5,571 bases of DNA from assembly GCA_016763255.1 (NCBI GenBank), contig JAESUA010000089.1, forward strand, positions 1-5,571, in the 5' to 3' direction. Within the stretch, counting starts at the first letter, position 1. Each line of letters begins with the position of its first letter. A program made the position numbers and the translations under genes. Positions 1 through 5,571 of this stretch are shown piece by piece. Below the pieces are notes generated by a model. That model was not told the DNA's origin, ran no database searches, and saw nothing but the letters and a program-made list of their open reading frames with translations. The DNA is from Magnetovibrio sp. GTDB lineage: Bacteria > Pseudomonadota > Alphaproteobacteria > Rhodospirillales > Magnetovibrionaceae.

Positions 1-54
1 ATGCCGACTTTGAGGGGTCTGATACTTCTTACACAACCGATCAGTTAGTTAAGC

Positions 55-318
55 TTAGCAGGCAAGCACGCCGAAGACGAACACCACCATAAGCGCTATT
101 CCGGACCCGAAGAGGCCTCTCCAGGCCTTGGTTGGCGGAGCAGGTGTCTTGAAAGTCGCGAACTTGAGATCAGAGGTTAGGGCGTTTTTCCTCGGGTCAT
201 CATTGAAAGCCATCATGTAGACCGCGTAGGCGGTGTCTGCAGCAAGACCCTGCGTGAACTCGAACTTAATGGTCTTCCCCTTCTCAAAGTACTCGTAGAA
301 GAACTCACTAAAGGCGTT
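55..318 (-). other. Foreign-looking tail of the chemoreceptor ORF (possible chimeric join)
   Basis: Residues about 520-606 of the chemoreceptor ORF do not look like an MCP. The segment around residues 535-577 has the alternating pattern of a fibronectin-III or Ig-like domain end ([18 protein letters not shown], then an ATFKT strand). A Pro/Thr linker and a hydrophobic helix at about 588-605 ([14 protein letters not shown]) follow, and the ORF stops right after it. Codon choice differs from the rest of the window: both Arg codons are AGG or AGA, all four Glu are GAG and nearly all Lys are AAG, whereas neighbouring genes favour CGN and mix GAA/GAG. A FN3-like domain plus membrane anchor on the cytoplasmic end of an MCP makes little topological sense. 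I infer a join near base 315 to unrelated, perhaps eukaryotic, DNA; a real fusion cannot be excluded. Confidence 0.55.
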
Positions 319-1875
319 GACGTCTTTGATGTCGGTGGTCACCGTGGTGGTGCGGTTGGCGGCCTCTTCTACATTGCGCGCGATTTCTTGGGTCGCGGCA
401 CCTTGCTCTTCGACTGCTGCGGCGATGGTCGAGGTGATTTCATTGATGGTGTTGATGGTGCCGCCAATGGACTCAATCGCGTGCACCGCTTCTTTGGTGG
501 CGTTTTGAATGCCGCTGATCTGCGCGGTGATTTCTTCGGTCGCTTTGGTGGTCTGACTGGCGAGATTTTTAACTTCCGATGCGACCACGGCAAAACCTTT
601 GCCCGCATCGCCGGCCCGCGCCGCTTCGATGGTAGCGTTGAGCGCCAACAAATTGGTCTGATCGGCGATGTCGGTGATCAGGGCCACCACCTCGCCGATT
701 TTGTGGGCGGCGTTGGCCAAGCCTTGGACCTTGATGTTGGCGTGATCGATTTCGCTGACCGCATTGGCGGCAACCTGTGTCGATTGTGAAACTTGACGCG
801 CGATCTCGGTGATGGAGCTCGACAATTCTTCCGCTGCCGCTGCCACGGTTTGCACGTTGCTTGAGGCTTGCGCGGCGGAATTGGAGATGCTCGATGCTTT
901 GCGTGAGGCGTCTCCGGCCATGGAGGACATGGATGTCGAGGTGTTTTCCAAAGAACTCGACATCGACGACAGCTCACTTACGACGTTGGAAATGTTGCCT
1001 TCAAACGTTGATGCGATGGCTTCCAGGGCCAAGCGCCGCTGTTCTTTTTGCTCTTGCTCGAGGCGTTGGTTGGAGGCCAGTTCTTCGTTGTGCAGCATGC
1101 TGTCTTTAAACACTTGCACCGTGCGCGCCATTTCGCCGATTTCGTCGTGCATGTCCTGGGCGGGCACATCGACTTTGGTATCACCTTGGGCAAGGTGGCT
1201 CATGGTTTGGCCCAATAATTTCAGCGGGGCACCCAAACGCCAGCGTGTGAACCAGATCATGGCCGCTAGCAGGATCATCAAAACAATGCCCACGACGATG
1301 GACGATGTTTCAGACAGGAAACTGGCTTGGGCCACCGCGGAATTGACCACCGTCGCACTTTGTTCGCGTGATTTGTCGATCTCGGCAAACAAGCTGTCGA
1401 TGCCTTGGATGGCGGGGGCGTCATCAATGATGATTTCACGCGCAATTTCATCGGCGCGTGCGCCTTGCTTGACCATCTGTTCGGCGCGCTGCAGGCCTTG
1501 TGCATAAGCCTTGATTACAGACAAAATCTCGTCGAGCGCGCGTTCCTCGACGCTGTTCACGCCGATGGACTTGTAAGCGTCCAAAGCCACGCGAATTTCA
1601 CGTAACTTGCCGTGGAACAAAACAATTTGCAAACGATCTTGGCTGAGCAAGTAATCCTTGTACTGGTGCAACATGCCGCCAAACCCAAGCGCCTTGTAGA
1701 CCGAGTTTAAATAAGCACTCTTGCGCGACGGCCCGGCTTCGAACGCTTGCCATGCACCACCGGCTTTTTGCACTTGGTTTGATGTGACCAAGGAACTGGC
1801 GACGATGGCCGCAGCCGACAGGGCGAGCATTATGGAAATGATTGTGCCGATGGTGCTGATTCTAAGTTTGTTCAT
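55..1875 (-). CDS. Methyl-accepting chemotaxis protein with an abnormal C-terminal tail
   Basis: Inner-membrane chemoreceptor that would pass a periplasmic signal to CheW/CheA; the ligand cannot be told from sequence. Layout: first membrane helix about residues 8-30; helical periplasmic sensor about 31-188, with a [14 protein letters not shown] stretch (64-77) of a kind I associate with proteobacterial MCP sensors; second membrane helix about 192-210; HAMP about 211-265; signalling coiled coil from about 285, with the diagnostic hairpin tip at 403-437 ([18 protein letters not shown], then [11 protein letters not shown]). The descending helix reads as a normal MCP through about residue 519. 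The expected last 40 or so residues of MCP helix are absent, and residues about 520-606 are unrelated (see the separate tail entry). ATG at 1873-1875 is chosen because the N-terminal membrane helix follows directly; the ribosome site is weak. The gene follows the secreted-protein gene by 57 bases, probably one transcript. MCP identity is certain; the natural C-terminus is doubtful. Confidence 0.93.
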   Translation of the reverse strand: MNKLRISTIGTIISIMLALSAAAIVASSLVTSNQVQKAGGAWQAFEAGPSRKSAYLNSVYKALGFGGMLHQYKDYLLSQDRLQIVLFHGKLREIRVALDAYKSIGVNSVEERALDEILSVIKAYAQGLQRAEQMVKQGARADEIAREIIIDDAPAIQGIDSLFAEIDKSREQSATVVNSAVAQASFLSETSSIVVGIVLMILLAAMIWFTRWRLGAPLKLLGQTMSHLAQGDTKVDVPAQDMHDEIGEMARTVQVFKDSMLHNEELASNQRLEQEQKEQRRLALEAIASTFEGNISNVVSELSSMSSSLENTSTSMSSMAGDASRKASSISNSAAQASSNVQTVAAAAEELSSSITEIARQVSQSTQVAANAVSEIDHANIKVQGLANAAHKIGEVVALITDIADQTNLLALNATIEAARAGDAGKGFAVVASEVKNLASQTTKATEEITAQISGIQNATKEAVHAIESIGGTINTINEITSTIAAAVEEQGAATQEIARNVEEAANRTTTVTTDIKDVNAFSEFFYEYFEKGKTIKFEFTQGLAADTAYAVYMMAFNDDPRKNALTSDLKFATFKTPAPPTKAWRGLFGSGIALMVVFVFGVLAC

Positions 1876-1931
1876 GTATCTGGCGCTCTTTTTGATAAGT
1901 TTTGGTCTTTAGGGGCGAAGCGGTCTTTGGC

Positions 1932-2450
1932 CTAGAGACCGTTTTCTTCGATAAACGCGTCCAAGCGTTGGCTGGCGAGATTGATTTGCGCCACCACGTC
2001 TTTTTCGGTTTTATCGTCCACGACTTCACCGCCGTAATAGATCGCCACGCTGGCCAGCGAATCGCCATCGATCAGGTAATAGACCAAGTTGTCGAGAAGC
2101 GTGCCGGAGCGCATATACGCCGCGCTGGTTGTGTCCAGATCGCCAGATGGGACGGGAACGGCTTGGAGGTCACTGGATTGTAAAAGGGTGTTGAGCTTGC
2201 CCCGAAAGGCCACCATCTCAGCGTCTATGTCCGTGTTGCTGGTCGTGGTGGGCTGGAGGGCGCGCAACCCTTCAATCCATTCATCGTCGAGGGCAATGTT
2301 CGCCGACAAAACCAAAATTACATCGTTGATGTTGTGCCAAATTGAAACGACGTTGCTCGGACTCAATTCAAGATTATCGGTGGCGCGGCTGTGCCCGCTG
2401 GTCATCCATACACCGATGGCCAGCGAAACGATCATCAATCGTTTCAACAT
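1932..2450 (-). CDS. Small secreted protein of unknown function
   Basis: 172 residues; I do not recognise the family. The N-terminus is a good Sec signal peptide: basic MLKR, hydrophobic core at about 5-17, and a likely cleavage after residue 23 (SRA, then TD). That leaves a mature, mostly acidic periplasmic protein of about 149 residues with no further membrane segment and no cysteine. The mature part begins with a predicted helical stretch (SPSNVVSIWHNINDVILVLS, 30-49), has a Thr/Ser-rich break at about 68-73 (TTTSNT), and ends in a charged helix (INLASQRLDAFIEENGL). The stop is TAG at 1932-1934, 57 bases before the chemoreceptor start on the same strand, which suggests co-transcription and possibly a periplasmic partner or ligand-binding accessory for that receptor (inference only). 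The ribosome site before ATG 2448-2450 is weak. The 21-bp repeat array lies about 55 bases upstream. Confidence 0.75.
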   Translation of the reverse strand: MLKRLMIVSLAIGVWMTSGHSRATDNLELSPSNVVSIWHNINDVILVLSANIALDDEWIEGLRALQPTTTSNTDIDAEMVAFRGKLNTLLQSSDLQAVPVPSGDLDTTSAAYMRSGTLLDNLVYYLIDGDSLASVAIYYGGEVVDDKTEKDVVAQINLASQRLDAFIEENGL

Positions 2451-2504
2451 TGTTTTTAATACCCATTCCCATGACGCTTAAGCGCCCCGTTATCCAAGTG
2501 TTTT

Positions 2505-2567
2505 GGTGCTTCCCCACACCGGGGCGGTGCTTCCCCACACCGGGGCGGTGCTTCCCCACACCGGGGC
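2505..2567. repeat. Three exact 21-bp tandem repeats
   Basis: Three identical head-to-tail copies at 2505-2525, 2526-2546 and 2547-2567; each starts GGTGCTT, contains CCCCACACCGGGG and ends in C. A degenerate fourth copy may begin at 2568 (GATGCTT). Each unit can form a CCCC/GGGG stem with a 5-base loop, or alternatively GGTG/CACC. The 21-bp period equals two turns of B-DNA, so repeated binding sites would sit on one face of the helix. The array lies about 55 bp upstream of the secreted-protein start. It stays open in frame on both strands (7 codons per unit), but no plausible protein results. Confidence 0.95.
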
Positions 2568-2910
2568 GATGCTTTTGTGCATCGGCAATTTTTATTGTGT
2601 GTGCAAATGTCCATGATGAATATGTGTGAACGAAAATGTCATGGACCGTTGTTATATTACAACTATCACATGTTCGTATATTAGCAGTACGTTACAAAGT
2701 ATTACATCCCCTGGGCGTTGTTAGTATTTCATATGCACTCATGGGGTGGTGTATTCATGGTCCGGTGGTTGCGTGCCCAGTTGTCCTTACAGGCAGAGGC
2801 TCGTAAAAAGGGCGGTAATGATTTGTTTCCGTCAGACGTGCTATACCCTCGTGCTATATAAGCCGGGTGGGATTCGGCTCCCCAAGGGCATTTTTGTTTC
2901 ACTGTGATTT

Positions 2911-2914
2911 AAGG
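2911..2914 (+). promoter_or_regulatory. Ribosome binding site of yebC
   Basis: AAGG, 10 bases before the ATG at 2925. It supports this start, which also gives the family-typical N-terminus MAGHSKF. Confidence 0.6.
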
Positions 2915-2924
2915 CGAACGTGAC

Positions 2925-3671
2925 ATGGCAGGCCATTCCAAATTTAAGAACATCATGCATCGTAAAGGCGCGCAGGATAAAAAACGCGCCAAGGTCTTTG
3001 CCAAGCACGCCCGTGAAATTTTTGTCGCGGCAAAATCGGGCATGCCCGATCCCGATAAAAACCCCCGCTTGCGCACCGCCATTTTGGCCGCGCGCGCGGT
3101 CAACACGCCCAAGGAAAATATCGCCCGCGCCATCAAGAAGGCTGAAGGTGGTGGCGGTGAAAATTATGAAGAGGTGCGCTACGAGGGTTATGGCCCCGCA
3201 GGCGTCGCGGTGATCGTCGAAGCCTTGACCGACAACCGCAACCGCACCGCATCCGAAGTGCGCTCCACATTCACCAAACACGGCGGTAACTTGGGCGAGA
3301 CCGGTTCGGTCGGCTTTATGTTTGAACGCACCGGCACGATTCAATATGCCGTGGCCACCACCGATGCCGATACCATGTTTGAAGCCGCGCTCGAAGCCGG
3401 TGCCGCGGACGTGGCCTCTGACGAAGAAACCCACGACATCAGCTGCTCGCCGGATGATTTTGCCGCGGTGCGTGATGTCCTGGCCAAGCAGTTTGGCGAC
3501 CCGATCGAAGCAAGCTTGGAGTGGAAGCCCAATATCACCACCGATCTTGACGAGCAGGCCGCCAGCACCATGCTCAAACTGCTCGACGTCCTGGAAGACA
3601 ATGACGATGTGCAAACCGTGTCGTCGAATTTCGAAATTTCCGACGAAATTCTCGCCAAACTCAGCGAATAA
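2925..3671 (+). CDS. yebC: YebC/PmpR (TACO1) family protein
   Basis: 248 residues, the usual length for the family. It begins with the hallmark [20 protein letters not shown] and carries other typical blocks: the [16 protein letters not shown] region (about 64-79), [20 protein letters not shown] (about 85-104), and [17 protein letters not shown] (about 114-130), with an acidic C-terminal domain. The family consists of cytoplasmic proteins long annotated as DNA-binding transcriptional regulators; related proteins, including mitochondrial TACO1 and some bacterial YebC members, act in translation by relieving ribosome stalling at proline-rich stretches. Which role applies here cannot be read from sequence. 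It is the first gene of the operon and ends with TAA 21 bases before ruvC. The yebC-ruvC neighbourhood is widely conserved in Proteobacteria, including E. coli. Confidence 0.96.
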   Translation: MAGHSKFKNIMHRKGAQDKKRAKVFAKHAREIFVAAKSGMPDPDKNPRLRTAILAARAVNTPKENIARAIKKAEGGGGENYEEVRYEGYGPAGVAVIVEALTDNRNRTASEVRSTFTKHGGNLGETGSVGFMFERTGTIQYAVATTDADTMFEAALEAGAADVASDEETHDISCSPDDFAAVRDVLAKQFGDPIEASLEWKPNITTDLDEQAASTMLKLLDVLEDNDDVQTVSSNFEISDEILAKLSE

Positions 3672-3692
3672 CCAGAACGGGGCAGCGAAAGC

Positions 3693-4205
3693 ATGCGCAT
3701 TATCGGCATCGATCCGGGATTGCAACGCACAGGTTGGGGCGTGATCGAAGCGCGTGATAATCGCCTGAGTTTCATTGCCGAGGGCACCGTGACCTCAACG
3801 CCGAAAACCGCGTTGGCGGATCGGTTGCTGCAATTGCATGACGGCTTGGTTGAAGTGATCGAAACCTGGGCGCCGGAACAGGCGGCGGTGGAAGAGACCT
3901 TCGTCAACAAAAACCCGGCCTCAACCTTGAAACTTGGCCAAGCACGCGGTATCGCGATGTTGGTGCCGGCGCGCATGGGGCTGGTGGTCGGCGAATACAC
4001 ACCCAATCTGGTGAAAAAAACTGTGGTTGGCGCAGGTCATGCGGCCAAAGAACAAGTTATGATGATGGTGACAAGATTACTGCCGGGCTCAGGAAATGCC
4101 GGACCGGATGCCGCGGATGCCTTGGCGGTGGCAATCTGCCATGCTCACCATCGTGAAACGCACAACCGCATTATTGCCCAGACGGTTCGGGGGACGCGCA
4201 GATGA
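3693..4205 (+). CDS. ruvC: Holliday junction resolvase RuvC
   Basis: 170 residues, normal length. RuvC is a dimeric, Mg-dependent endonuclease with an RNase H fold that makes symmetric nicks in four-way DNA junctions, working with the RuvAB motor. All four acidic catalytic positions are visible: Asp7 in [18 protein letters not shown], Glu67 in [14 protein letters not shown], and Asp139 and Asp142 in [14 protein letters not shown]. The conserved LKLGQARG block is at 79-86. The ATG at 3693 gives the canonical N-terminus and lies 21 bases after yebC; only a weak purine-rich ribosome site (GGGGCAGCGAAAGC) precedes it. The stop overlaps the ruvA start as ATGA (4202-4205), so translation of the two is probably coupled. 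Confidence 0.97.
   Translation: MRIIGIDPGLQRTGWGVIEARDNRLSFIAEGTVTSTPKTALADRLLQLHDGLVEVIETWAPEQAAVEETFVNKNPASTLKLGQARGIAMLVPARMGLVVGEYTPNLVKKTVVGAGHAAKEQVMMMVTRLLPGSGNAGPDAADALAVAICHAHHRETHNRIIAQTVRGTRR
4189..4194 (+). promoter_or_regulatory. Ribosome binding site of ruvA
   Basis: GGGGGA inside the end of ruvC, 7 bases before the ruvA ATG at 4202. It supports that start and coupled translation across the ATGA overlap. Confidence 0.6.
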
Positions 4206-4840
4206 TTGCATTGCTGAAGGGACGCATTGAAGAAGTCGGTGATGGCTGGGCCATCGTCGATGTGAACGGCGTCGGTTATTTGGTGTTTTGCTCCTCACGC
4301 ACGCTGGGCCAATTTAGCATTGGCGAGGCCGCGACGGTGCACATCGAAACCCATGTGCGCGAAGACCACATCCATCTTTATGGGTTTTGCAATACCAACG
4401 AACGTGAATGGTTCAAACTGTTGACCACCGTGCAAGGTGTCGGTGCCAAGGTCGGCTTGGCGCTGTTGTCGGTCTTGTCTGGCGATGAGTTGACCCACGC
4501 CATCGCCGCCCAAGACAAGGCCCAGGTGGGCCGCGCCAACGGGGTTGGCCCCAAATTGGCCGGGCGCATTGTTACAGAGCTCAAAGACAAGGTCGCCAAG
4601 ATGGCCCTCGGTCTCGGCGTTGGCACCAAGGGCGTTAAGGCCAATGCCCCGGCCGCATCCGGTGGGGTGTCCGATAAAACCCGTGACGCCACATCGGCGT
4701 TGGTTAACCTGGGCTATTCACCGTCCGACGCGTTGTCTGCGGTCAGCCATGCCGCAGGAAAATTGGGTGAAGATTGCGACGTGTCGGCCCTGATCAAAGG
4801 CGGTCTGGCGGAGCTTGGGCCTAAGGAACACGGCTTATGA
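4202..4840 (+). CDS. ruvA: Holliday junction branch migration protein RuvA
   Basis: 212 residues, within the family range. RuvA tetramers bind the four-way junction and load RuvB hexamers on opposite arms. Domain I is an OB fold (about 1-63, [12 protein letters not shown] through HIHLYGF). Domain II carries two helix-hairpin-helix DNA-binding motifs, [14 protein letters not shown] (77-90) and [18 protein letters not shown] (113-130). A Gly/Ala/Lys-rich flexible linker (about 135-157) leads to domain III (about 160-205, [18 protein letters not shown]), which contacts RuvB. The second HhH reads ANGVGPK where many homologues have VPGVGPK, a minor variation. The start overlaps the ruvC stop and the TGA overlaps the ruvB start (ATGA, 4837-4840). 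Confidence 0.97.
   Translation: MIALLKGRIEEVGDGWAIVDVNGVGYLVFCSSRTLGQFSIGEAATVHIETHVREDHIHLYGFCNTNEREWFKLLTTVQGVGAKVGLALLSVLSGDELTHAIAAQDKAQVGRANGVGPKLAGRIVTELKDKVAKMALGLGVGTKGVKANAPAASGGVSDKTRDATSALVNLGYSPSDALSAVSHAAGKLGEDCDVSALIKGGLAELGPKEHGL
4823..4827 (+). promoter_or_regulatory. Ribosome binding site of ruvB
   Basis: AAGGA inside the last codons of ruvA, 9 bases before the ATG at 4837. It decides in favour of that start over the in-frame ATG six codons later (4855), which has no comparable site. Confidence 0.65.
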
Positions 4841-5571
4841 GCGACGAAGACCGCATGGTCGATACCGAGGCTGGACACACTGATGGTGCTGAACACGCGC
4901 TGCGTCCGACTTCGTTGGAAGAATTTGTCGGTCAGCAAAAGCTACGCGAAAACCTTGGTGTCTTCATTCAGGCCGCACGTGCGCGGGCCGAAGCCATGGA
5001 TCACACGCTTTTTTACGGTCCACCTGGGTTGGGCAAAACCACTTTGGCGCAAATTGTTTCGCGTGAATTGGGTGTGGGTTTTCGCGCCACGTCGGGCCCG
5101 GTGGTGGCCAAGGCCGGTGATTTGGCGGCGATCCTCACCAATTTGCAACCCAACGACGTGTTGTTTATCGATGAAATTCATCGCCTCAACCCGGTGGTCG
5201 AAGAAATCCTTTACCCGGCCATGGAAGACTTTCAGCTTGATTTGATCATCGGTGAAGGTCCGGCGGCGCGCTCGGTGCGCATCGATTTGCCGCCGTTCAC
5301 CTTGATCGGCGCGACCACCCGTTCGGGTCTGATCTCGACCCCGCTGCGCGATCGTTTCGGCATCCCTTTGCGGCTGCAATTTTATTCCCCTGAAGAATTG
5401 GTTGGAATCGTGCAACGCGGGGCGCGCTTGCTGGGGATCGAAATGACCGAAGACGGGGCCATGGAAATTGCCAAGCGTTCGCGCGGCACCCCGCGTGTGG
5501 CCGGGCGCTTGCTGCGTCGGGTGCGTGATTTTGCCAATGTTGCGGGCCGCGCTGTGGTCGATGCGGTGGCC
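4837..5571 (+). CDS. ruvB: Holliday junction DNA helicase RuvB, 3' end outside the window
   Basis: Open from ATG 4837 to the window edge: 245 residues seen, against about 340 for a full RuvB. AAA+ ATPase that forms hexameric rings pumping DNA through the RuvA-bound junction. Visible motifs: [12 protein letters not shown] (22-33); Walker A GPPGLGKT (61-68); Walker [10 protein letters not shown] (109-117); the beta-hairpin region [20 protein letters not shown] (139-158); sensor 1 ATTR (159-162); PLRDRFG with the expected arginine finger (169-175); sensor 2 [17 protein letters not shown] (217-233). The large AAA+ domain and most of the lid are present; the C-terminal winged-helix domain is missing only because the window ends. 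The roughly 20-residue acidic N-terminal extension is ordinary. The ATGA overlap with ruvA signals coupled translation, as expected for subunits of one machine. Confidence 0.97.
   Translation, partial: MSDEDRMVDTEAGHTDGAEHALRPTSLEEFVGQQKLRENLGVFIQAARARAEAMDHTLFYGPPGLGKTTLAQIVSRELGVGFRATSGPVVAKAGDLAAILTNLQPNDVLFIDEIHRLNPVVEEILYPAMEDFQLDLIIGEGPAARSVRIDLPPFTLIGATTRSGLISTPLRDRFGIPLRLQFYSPEELVGIVQRGARLLGIEMTEDGAMEIAKRSRGTPRVAGRLLRRVRDFANVAGRAVVDAVA

Larger units (their letters stand above)
2451..2924. other. Divergent intergenic region, no confident gene
   Basis: These 474 bases separate the minus-strand chemoreceptor pair from the plus-strand yebC-ruv operon, so both promoters should lie here. 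I see no strong sigma-70 hexamer pair for either direction. Contents from left to right: a perfect 10-bp palindrome CGCTTAAGCG (2475-2484); three 21-bp repeats (2505-2567); a 6-bp hairpin (2567-2572 with 2579-2584) followed by TTTTT; a near-palindrome at 2648-2663; an AT-richer stretch to about 2735; a candidate short ORF (2733 or 2757 to 2861); a direct repeat GTGCTATA (2838-2845 and 2851-2858); and a stem AGCCG/CGGCT (2861-2865 with 2875-2879) in the yebC leader. No tRNA or rRNA is apparent. Confidence 0.6.

Noticed and set aside
809..1507. Plus-strand ORF of 232 codons opposite the MCP signalling region
   Set aside because: Its Ser/Ala/Met-rich translation mirrors the MCP coiled coil, it has no domain, and the minus-strand frame is clearly the real gene.
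2505..2567. CRISPR array
   Set aside because: The copies are directly adjacent with no spacers, and there are no cas genes.
2567..2593. Rho-independent terminator on the plus strand (CGATGC/GCATCG stem, then TTTTT)
   Set aside because: The stem is only 6 bp, four bases separate it from the T-run, and no plus-strand gene reads into it.
2342..2629. ORFs on both strands crossing the 21-bp repeats (CFPTPGR or GKHRPGV peptide repeats)
   Set aside because: A 21-bp unit without stops is open in frame automatically; the flanking sequence is an overlap with the signal-peptide gene in other frames, and no ribosome site is present.
2607..2684. 25-codon ORF beginning MSMMNMCERKCHG
   Set aside because: No ribosome site, unusual composition and an AT-rich non-coding context.
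2861..2890. tRNA-like T-arm (GGGATTCGGCTCCCC) before yebC
   Set aside because: No matching acceptor, D-arm or anticodon arm could be assembled at tRNA spacing.
2841..3725. Minus-strand ORF of 294 codons opposite yebC
   Set aside because: It lies wholly antisense to an unmistakable yebC and has low-complexity Gly/His/Phe-rich content typical of the reverse frame of a GC-rich gene.
4942..5415. Minus-strand ORF of 157 codons opposite ruvB
   Set aside because: It is the antisense shadow of ruvB, whose ATPase motifs are intact on the plus strand.

Overview
The window looks like a chromosomal piece of an alphaproteobacterium, most likely of the Rhodospirillales/Magnetospirillum-like kind. That placement rests on remembered family resemblance (YebC, RuvA and RuvB sequence style, chemoreceptor type, moderately high GC with CGN arginine codons), not on a search. 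It splits into two divergent gene groups around a 474-base non-coding stretch.

Left half, minus strand: a small secreted protein of unknown function (1932-2450) is followed after 57 bases by a transmembrane methyl-accepting chemotaxis protein (55-1875). They are probably co-transcribed and would act at the inner membrane and in the periplasm. The chemoreceptor is normal up to about residue 519. Its usual C-terminal helix is then replaced by an 86-residue tail with different codon use, a fibronectin-III-like strand pattern and a C-terminal membrane helix. This suggests a chimeric join (assembly artefact or real recombination) near base 315, and everything left of it may not belong to this genome.

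Middle, 2451-2924: three exact 21-bp tandem repeats (2505-2567) lie about 55 bp upstream of the secreted-protein gene. After them comes a more AT-rich region with several small palindromes, a 34- to 42-codon candidate small ORF and the leader of yebC. No tRNA or rRNA is visible.

Right half, plus strand: yebC-ruvC-ruvA-ruvB, a tightly packed operon. YebC is a translation/transcription-associated factor. RuvA and RuvB form the Holliday-junction branch-migration motor and RuvC is the resolvase. ruvC/ruvA and ruvA/ruvB each overlap by an ATGA, indicating translational coupling. ruvB runs off the window edge after 245 codons. All visible catalytic residues of RuvC and ATPase motifs of RuvB are intact, so this half is ordinary housekeeping DNA repair. 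I found no convincing new biological system; the points most worth checking are the odd chemoreceptor tail and the 21-bp repeat array.
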